A DNA stretch of 10,251 nt from DASUEB01 sp036275295 (lineage in GTDB: Bacteria > Bacteroidota > Bacteroidia > Flavobacteriales_D > Luteibaculaceae): positions 1 through 10,251 of the forward strand of contig DASUEB010000170.1 of assembly GCA_036275295.1 (NCBI GenBank), read 5' to 3'. Each line of letters begins with the position of its first letter. Position 1 is the first letter of the stretch. Of this stretch, positions 6,242-10,251 are shown piece by piece. The translations under genes and the position numbers were made by a program. The notes beneath the pieces were generated by a model, which saw only the letters and a program-made list of their open reading frames with translations, was not told where the DNA came from and ran no database searches.

Positions 6242-6712
6242 ATGATTCAGCGTATACAATCGCTCCTTTATCTCATTGCATCGGTATTATTGATTACCTG
6301 GTTTTTTACGCCCATCGTTTCTTACCAAGTAACCGATGTCACCACGACATTCGACTTGTGTTACATCAAAAGCGATAAGCCGTTCTCCGCTGCACCCTCC
6401 CTGCCATTTGTGGCCTGGGCTCCGTATTTAGTAGTGGCTCTGGCTTTAGCTTACCTAGTTGTAATTTTTTTGTACAATAACCGCCGCCTCCAACTACTGG
6501 TTGGCAAGGCACTGGTTTTGGGTAATCTTGTGCTGGTGGTAGCTACTATTCTGGCCTACGGCGAATTCAAGGATACCATGCCCAGTTCCGGTTCCTTTGC
6601 GTATCATTTTGGATTGTTTATTCCGCTACTGACCTTGGCCGCCGCTTTTTTTGCCAATAAAGCGGTAAAAAAAGATGAAGATTTGGTAAGGGCCGCCGAC
6701 CGTTTGCGCTAA
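6242..6712 (+). CDS. DUF4293 family membrane protein
   Basis: A 156-residue protein with four hydrophobic segments (about 7-27, 57-78, 87-106 and 122-141) and a charged C-terminal tail. The N-terminal MIQRIQSLLYLIAS and the C-terminal ANKAVKKDEDLVRAADRLR are the hallmark ends of DUF4293, a family found in Bacteroidota and commonly near rho. The loop after the first helix (about 28-56) should face the periplasm. Function is unknown. It has its own promoter just upstream and is divergent from rho. Its stop codon overlaps that of the convergent metallophosphoesterase gene by 4 bp (CTAA at 6709-6712), and no terminator hairpin separates the two. Confidence 0.92.
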   Translation: MIQRIQSLLYLIASVLLITWFFTPIVSYQVTDVTTTFDLCYIKSDKPFSAAPSLPFVAWAPYLVVALALAYLVVIFLYNNRRLQLLVGKALVLGNLVLVVATILAYGEFKDTMPSSGSFAYHFGLFIPLLTLAAAFFANKAVKKDEDLVRAADRLR

Positions 6713-7209
6713 TTTCCTCTCTTGCCCAGCTCAACAACCTCTAGCGAATCGAGTTTACCCCGATCGATAGTAAATCGGAGTAAGGTTCTCATATGATGAA
6801 AACCGTGTTGACCTGCAGCGCCTGGATTCATGTAGAGAAAACCGTGTTGTGTATCGCGTTTTACCAGGCATATGTGGGAGTGACCGCAAATAAACAGATC
6901 ACAGGGGTTGTTCAGAATTAAAGGCAATGCAGGCTTAGCATAGTTCCCGGGTCGCCCGCCAATGTGCGTCATCACCACTCGAAGACCTTCGATGTCAAAC
7001 CGCATATCGCGAGGCCATTCTCGCCGAAGGGTTGCATTGTCAATATTGCCGTAAACCGCCCGCAATGGTTTAAACGCTTTGAGGTCATCCAAAAGTTTCA
7101 AAGATCCTGCGTCTCCGGCATGCCAGATTTCATCAACATCCTTGAAATATGTGAAAACCAGCGGATCAAGGTAACCGTGGGTATCTGAAATTAAACCAAT
7201 TCGAACCAT
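6709..7209 (-). CDS. YfcE/MJ0936-type metallophosphoesterase
   Basis: A 166-residue cytoplasmic phosphodiesterase-like protein whose metal ligands are all present in order: SDTHG with Asp9 and His11, HAGD with Asp33, GNID with Asn55, THIGG with His82, and GHSH with His110 and His112, followed by NPGAAG. These bind two divalent metals and hydrolyse phosphoester bonds; relatives of this size act on small phosphodiesters, and the natural substrate is usually unknown. Length is normal for the family. The ATG at 7209 gives the expected start MVRIGLISDTHG. It is divergent from truA across a 64-bp gap that carries a 7-bp dyad. Confidence 0.92.
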   Translation of the reverse strand: MVRIGLISDTHGYLDPLVFTYFKDVDEIWHAGDAGSLKLLDDLKAFKPLRAVYGNIDNATLRREWPRDMRFDIEGLRVVMTHIGGRPGNYAKPALPLILNNPCDLFICGHSHICLVKRDTQHGFLYMNPGAAGQHGFHHMRTLLRFTIDRGKLDSLEVVELGKRGN

Positions 7210-7223
7210 ACCTGTTAATTGGG

Positions 7224-7247
7224 AGCAAGATAGTACCTTCTCTTGCT
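7224..7247. repeat. Dyad AGCAAGA-N10-TCTTGCT between yfcE-like gene and truA
   Basis: AGCAAGA at 7224-7230 and its exact reverse complement TCTTGCT at 7241-7247 are separated by 10 bp in the 64-bp divergent intergenic region, just upstream of and touching the truA -7 box. Size and placement would suit an operator for a dimeric regulator, but no regulator is known from this window and a chance dyad is possible. Confidence 0.4.
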
Positions 7248-7254
7248 ACCTTTG
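7247..7254 (+). promoter_or_regulatory. truA promoter -7 box
   Basis: TACCTTTG is a perfect TAnnTTTG match about 20 bp before the truA ATG. No TTG lies at the 19-bp position; the nearest (7219-7221) is 25 bp upstream. The upstream element is therefore weak or is replaced by binding at the neighbouring dyad. Confidence 0.5.
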
Positions 7255-7273
7255 TCACAAACGTCGTCTACCC

Positions 7274-8014
7274 ATGCGTTATTTTTTGGAGCTCTCGTAT
7301 TTAGGTACTCAGTATTGCGGTTGGCAGCGTCAACCAAATGCTCCATCGGTACAACAATCCATTGAAGATGCGATCAAAATAATGACCCGGCATTCGATTG
7401 AGGTAGTAGGGTGCGGAAGAACCGATACTGGAGTGCACGCTTCGCATTACATGCTGCATGTGGATCTGGAAGAAACGATCGATGAACCAGGGAAATGGGT
7501 TTACCGTCTCAATGCCATTTTGCCAGCCGATATATCCATTCACAGGCTTATTCCAGTGCACCCTGATGCTCATGCCCGATTTGATGCGCAAAGCAGGACG
7601 TATCAGTATCATATTCATTTCAACAAGAATCCGTTTTTGCTCCACACATCGGTTTATCGCCGCAAGGTGCCAGATATCAGCCTAATGAACAAGGCTTGCG
7701 AGGTGTTATTGAATACAGACGATTTTACCTCCTTCGCTAAACTGCATGCCGACAACAAAACCAACCGGTGTAAGGTAACCCAAGCCATTTGGACAGCTAC
7801 AGAAACAGGAATGGTGTTCACCATTTCTGCCGATCGCTTCTTGCGCAATATGGTGCGGGCCGTTGTGGGCACCTCCCTCGAAATTGGCGAGGGCAAACAA
7901 CCGATTTCGCACATGAGCGAGGTCATTAAAGCGCAAGATCGCTCGGCAGCAGGCATGTCTGTTGATGCCAAAGGTCTATTTTTAACCCATATTTCCTATC
8001 CTTATATACCATGA
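7274..8014 (+). CDS. truA: tRNA pseudouridine synthase A
   Basis: A 246-residue enzyme that isomerises uridines 38-40 in the anticodon arm of tRNAs to pseudouridine. Seen in order: the N-terminal ELSYLGTQYCGWQRQP (6-21), the catalytic GRTDTGVHA with Asp51, the HARFDAQSRTYQYHI strand region with the conserved Arg and Tyr, DDFTSFAKLHADNKTNRC, and the C-terminal FLRNMVRAVVGTSLEIGEGK that closes the active site. Length is near the family norm. The ATG at 7274 begins MRYFLELSYLGT as expected. The stop overlaps the start of the ABC exporter gene by 4 bp (ATGA), so the two are translated from one message. Confidence 0.97.
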   Translation: MRYFLELSYLGTQYCGWQRQPNAPSVQQSIEDAIKIMTRHSIEVVGCGRTDTGVHASHYMLHVDLEETIDEPGKWVYRLNAILPADISIHRLIPVHPDAHARFDAQSRTYQYHIHFNKNPFLLHTSVYRRKVPDISLMNKACEVLLNTDDFTSFAKLHADNKTNRCKVTQAIWTATETGMVFTISADRFLRNMVRAVVGTSLEIGEGKQPISHMSEVIKAQDRSAAGMSVDAKGLFLTHISYPYIP

Positions 8015-9768
8015 GTCAACCAGCATCGGTTAGTGGCAAAGCATTCGATTACGGTCTCTTTAAAAAAGTGATGATTTTTGTCACCCCGTATCGCACGCTT
8101 TTTTGGCTCAGTGCCATACTCACCATAGTACTTGCCTTTCTGGGGCCCATTCGTCCTAAACTGACAGGCGATACGGTCGACTTGTATATCGCCACGGGCG
8201 ATAAAGCAGGACTGCTCAAGTGGAGCATCATTATTGTTGCCCTGTTGATCGTAGAATCCATTTTACAGTTTTATCAAACTTGGTACACTAACGAGCTGGG
8301 GCAATCGGTAGCCATCGACATCCGAACCAAGTTGTATGGACATGTGAGTCGCTTTAAGTTGGGATATTTCGATCAAACCCCTATCGGAACATTGGTGACC
8401 CGGGTCATTTCTGATGTAGAGACCATTGGTGAAATATTCTCGCAGGGGCTTCTGGTCATCATTGGCGATTTACTCAAACTGGTGGTGGTATTGATCTATA
8501 TGTTCTGGCTCGATTGGCAGTTGTCTCTGATCAGTGTTGCATCGATTCCATTTTTGCTGATCGCCACCAACATGTTTAAAAATGCCATTAAAAAAGCTTT
8601 TACCGATGTGCGGGTGTATGTGGCCCGATTGAATGCTTTTGTGCAAGAACACGTAACAGGTATGGCCATTGTGCAGATTTTCAATCGTGAGAGTGAGGAG
8701 ATGTCGCGTTTTAAAGCGCTCAACAGAGAGCACATGGACGCTCACAACCGCTCGGTTTGGGCCAACTCCATCTTTTTCCCTTTGGTGGAACTGTTTTCGG
8801 CCATTTCCATCGCCGGATTGATATGGTGGGGAGTGAAAGGCATTATTGATCACCAATACACTTTTGGTGTTTTGTTTCAGTTTATTCTGTTAATCAACAT
8901 GTTATTCCGTCCTATTCGTCAGCTCGCGGACCGATTTAATGTGCTGCAAATGGGGATGGTTGGATCGGAAAGGGTATTCAACCTGTTGGACACTTCAGCT
9001 GCCATCGATGATTTGGGTGAGCATCGACCCGAGGAAATAAGGGGAGACATTGAATTTCGAAACGTGGTATTTGCCTACAACAATCAAGAACATGTGTTGC
9101 ACGACCTCAGTTTTAAGGTATCTGCTGGGCAAAAGGTAGCCTTTGTAGGGGCAACTGGGGCAGGGAAGTCGTCAATCATGAGCCTGATCAATCGGATGTA
9201 CGAATTTCAGGGTGGAGATATTCTGTTGGATGGACTTTCTATTCGATCGTATCAATTAGATGCGCTGCGATCGAACATTGGGGTGGTACTGCAGGATGTA
9301 TTCCTGTTTTCTGATACCATATATAATAATGTTACACTCCGCAATCCCGAAATAACCGAAGCGATGGTTATTGAGGCATCGAAAGCGGTAGGTGCTCATG
9401 AGTTCATCAGCAAACTGCCTGGGGGATATCATTACGATGTGAAAGAGCGCGGATCTATGTTATCCGTTGGTCAGCGACAGCTTATTGCTTTTATCCGAGC
9501 GTATGTGCACAATCCTAAGATTTTGATGTTAGACGAGGCTACTTCTTCGGTGGATACGGAGAGTGAATTGATGATTCAGCGGGCTACCGAGCTCATCACC
9601 CAAGGGCGTACATCTATATTGATCGCACACCGACTATCTACTGTTCAACACGCCGACTGTATATATGTATTGGAAAAAGGTCGGGTTATTGAGCAGGGTT
9701 CTCATCAGGAATTACTGCGATTGGGTGGGCATTACAAGACCTTATTTGACCTTCAGTTTAAGGAGTAA
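8011..9768 (+). CDS. MsbA/MdlB-like ABC exporter, fused membrane and ATPase domains
   Basis: A 585-residue half-transporter that should work as a homodimer in the inner membrane. Residues about 15-310 form the membrane domain with six helices (near 30-48, 72-92, 145-165, 168-186, 254-276 and 284-300) and the coupling segments LGYFDQTPIGTLVTRVISDV and FVQEHVTGMAIVQIFNRE. The ATPase domain has A-loop Tyr356, Walker A GATGAGKS at 380-387, Q-loop Gln428, signature LSVGQRQ at 484-490, Walker B ILMLDEATSSVD with Glu509, and switch His540. The Val in LSVGQ is common in this branch and does not imply loss of activity. Substrates of relatives are lipids such as lipid A or drugs; which applies here is not readable. 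The start overlaps truA by 4 bp. No clear terminator follows. Confidence 0.95.
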   Translation: MSQPASVSGKAFDYGLFKKVMIFVTPYRTLFWLSAILTIVLAFLGPIRPKLTGDTVDLYIATGDKAGLLKWSIIIVALLIVESILQFYQTWYTNELGQSVAIDIRTKLYGHVSRFKLGYFDQTPIGTLVTRVISDVETIGEIFSQGLLVIIGDLLKLVVVLIYMFWLDWQLSLISVASIPFLLIATNMFKNAIKKAFTDVRVYVARLNAFVQEHVTGMAIVQIFNRESEEMSRFKALNREHMDAHNRSVWANSIFFPLVELFSAISIAGLIWWGVKGIIDHQYTFGVLFQFILLINMLFRPIRQLADRFNVLQMGMVGSERVFNLLDTSAAIDDLGEHRPEEIRGDIEFRNVVFAYNNQEHVLHDLSFKVSAGQKVAFVGATGAGKSSIMSLINRMYEFQGGDILLDGLSIRSYQLDALRSNIGVVLQDVFLFSDTIYNNVTLRNPEITEAMVIEASKAVGAHEFISKLPGGYHYDVKERGSMLSVGQRQLIAFIRAYVHNPKILMLDEATSSVDTESELMIQRATELITQGRTSILIAHRLSTVQHADCIYVLEKGRVIEQGSHQELLRLGGHYKTLFDLQFKE

Positions 9769-9790
9769 AAGTGCAACTACGGGGGGATTG

Positions 9791-9807
9791 TTGTACGTCG
9801 GGTACAA
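9791..9807 (+). other. Hairpin TTGTAC-GTCGG-GTACAA after the ABC gene
   Basis: A perfect 6-bp stem with a 5-base loop begins 22 bp after the exporter stop. It is followed by AGGCTC and not by a T-run, so it is not a standard intrinsic terminator. It could be an mRNA 3'-end stabiliser or chance. Confidence 0.3.
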
Positions 9808-9876
9808 AGGCTCAATATTCAAACTCCTGATTTATAAAACGATACCAAAAACCTACTTCGGAGTTTTCAACAATAC

Positions 9877-9906
9877 TTGACAAAATGCGGTAATGCACTA
9901 TCTTTG
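9877..9906 (+). promoter_or_regulatory. rRNA-type promoter P1
   Basis: TTG (9877-9879, within TTGACA) is followed after exactly 19 bp by the perfect -7 box TATCTTTG (9899-9906). Transcription should begin near 9912, directly before the boxA-like leader segment. Confidence 0.75.
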
Positions 9907-9922
9907 TTGCCCCAAAATTACT

Positions 9923-9941
9923 GGGACACGTTCTTTGGAAA
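9923..9941 (+). promoter_or_regulatory. boxA-like antitermination site, copy 1
   Basis: GGGACACGTTCTTTG (9923-9937) contains CGTTCTTTGGAAA, close to the boxA of rRNA leaders (TGTTCTTTGAAAA in Bacillus, TGCTCTTTAACA in E. coli), where NusB and S10 bind nascent RNA. It is preceded by CCC AAAATTACT GGG, which could form a very small stem. The same 15-mer recurs at 10025-10039. Confidence 0.65.
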
Positions 9942-9979
9942 GCAGCAAGTAAAAAAGTTTAATTTTTTTCATTCAAAAG

Positions 9980-10009
9980 TTGGATGGAAACAAAAAACAT
10001 CTACATTTG
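9980..10009 (+). promoter_or_regulatory. rRNA-type promoter P2
   Basis: TTG (9980-9982) is followed after 19 bp by the perfect -7 box TACATTTG (10002-10009). An A/T-rich stretch at 9950-9978 lies just upstream and may act as an UP-like element. The -7 box is 103 bp from that of P1. Confidence 0.75.
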
Positions 10010-10024
10010 CACTCCCAAAACAAC

Positions 10025-10043
10025 GGGACACGTTCTTTGAGAG
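10025..10043 (+). promoter_or_regulatory. boxA-like antitermination site, copy 2
   Basis: This is an exact second copy of GGGACACGTTCTTTG (10025-10039), continuing GAGAG. It is preceded by TCCCAAAACAACGGGA, where TCCC can pair with GGGA. Distance from the -7 box is almost the same as in copy 1 (15 versus 16 bases), so promoter and leader were duplicated as a unit. Confidence 0.65.
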
Positions 10044-10066
10044 TGAGATTAGAAATAGAGTAGGAG

Positions 10067-10086
10067 GCGCCTGATGAATCAGGGGC
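10067..10086 (+). other. Leader hairpin downstream of boxA copy 2
   Basis: CCTGA-TGAA-TCAGG forms a 5-bp stem with a 4-base loop. It extends by GC/GC beyond one G-G mismatch. No T-run follows, so it is unlikely to terminate. It may be a spacer hairpin of the rRNA leader. Confidence 0.4.
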
Positions 10087-10130
10087 TGAGAAGAGAGAAA
10101 AGAAGTTTGAAAAAAAAAACTTCAAAAAAT

Positions 10131-10160
10131 TTGGTTGGAATAAATACTTTACTACTTTTG
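10131..10160 (+). promoter_or_regulatory. rRNA-type promoter P3
   Basis: TTG (10131-10133) is followed after exactly 19 bp by the perfect -7 box TACTTTTG (10153-10160). A run of ten As followed by CTTC and six As (10111-10129) lies directly upstream, a good candidate UP-like element. The initial transcript begins CACCCCGCTTG, as is common at Bacteroidota rRNA promoters. Confidence 0.8.
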
Positions 10161-10165
10161 CACCC

Positions 10166-10186
10166 CGCTTGAGAATAACACAAGCG
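10166..10186 (+). other. P3 leader hairpin CGCTTG / CAAGCG
   Basis: A perfect 6-bp stem (10166-10171 with 10181-10186) and a 9-base loop AGAATAACA fall at the very start of the P3 transcript. Such a hairpin just after the promoter is usual in rRNA leaders of this phylum. A second small stem GCTC-AACG-GAGC follows at 10216-10227. Confidence 0.55.
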
Positions 10187-10251
10187 ACGAACGACAGAAT
10201 AGATTAGAAAGCGAAGCTCAACGGAGCGGAGTTTGAAGATAAGATTGAGAG

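Larger units (their letters stand above)
9769..10251 (+). other. Non-coding rRNA-operon promoter and leader region
   Basis: There is no credible gene in these 483 bases. The region holds three tandem promoters (-7 boxes at 9899, 10002 and 10153), two exact copies of a boxA-like leader segment, A/T-rich tracts before the second and third promoters, and several leader hairpins. This is the usual make-up of the region before a 16S rRNA gene in Bacteroidota. The 16S start itself (AGAGTTTGAT-type) is not reached. The nature of the downstream gene is therefore inferred; a tRNA operon is the main alternative. Confidence 0.75.

Noticed and set aside
8011..9768. LSVGQ signature as evidence of an inactive exporter
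   Set aside because: This form is common in active members of the MdlB/YheI-like branch, and all catalytic residues are present.
9923..10039. The two 15-bp repeats as a CRISPR or att-like pair
   Set aside because: There are only two copies, each tied to a promoter at the same distance, and the sequence matches rRNA boxA; no cas genes, integrase or further units are present.
9665..10074. Two short plus-strand open frames after the exporter gene
   Set aside because: One overlaps the exporter 3' end and the other covers P1, P2 and the boxA-like repeats; neither shows protein-like conservation or a start in a sensible context.
10067..10086. Leader hairpin as an intrinsic terminator
   Set aside because: No T-run follows the stem, and a terminator just upstream of P3 would defeat P1 and P2.

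Overview
The window looks like a stretch of core chromosome from a Bacteroidota bacterium, probably from the Flavobacteriales/Cryomorphaceae side, although I cannot name a genus. Four things point there. The -7 boxes follow the Bacteroidota form TAnnTTTG, several with TTG exactly 19 bp upstream. Start codons lack Shine-Dalgarno sequences. Rho carries a long Arg/Glu/Asn/Gln-rich disordered insertion. DUF4293 and DUF4199-like membrane proteins lie beside rho.

Layout. (1) Positions 183-3524, plus strand, hold five tightly packed genes: a small protein built of 25-residue Trp-Leu repeats, an alpha/beta hydrolase, an ABC-2 type ATPase and its permease, and a membrane-anchored cysteine-free protein with a faint thioredoxin-like look. 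Neighbours overlap by 1 or 4 bases, except for a 66-bp gap before the ATPase. (2) Positions 3525-3740 form a convergent intergenic region ending in a strong bidirectional terminator. (3) Positions 3741-6055, minus strand, hold rho followed 2 bp later by a DUF4199-like membrane protein. (4) From 6242, plus strand, comes a DUF4293 protein, convergent with a YfcE-like metallophosphoesterase (minus). (5) Positions 7274-9768, plus strand, hold truA overlapping an MsbA-like ABC exporter. (6) Positions 9769-10251 are non-coding and contain three tandem promoters with the same 19-bp spacing. The first two are followed by an exactly repeated boxA-like sequence, as in rRNA operon leaders. The 16S rRNA gene should begin just beyond the right edge but is not visible here.

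How the genes fit together. Most are housekeeping functions: transcription termination, tRNA pseudouridylation and lipid or drug export. The least understood part is the first operon, where the repeat protein and the cysteine-free anchored protein have no function I can recognise. I see no CRISPR array, insertion sequence, prophage or recognisable defence system. The best targets for a second look are the repeat protein and its operon, the triple rRNA-type promoter with a diverged third leader, the disordered region of Rho, and a possible small transcript in the convergent region.
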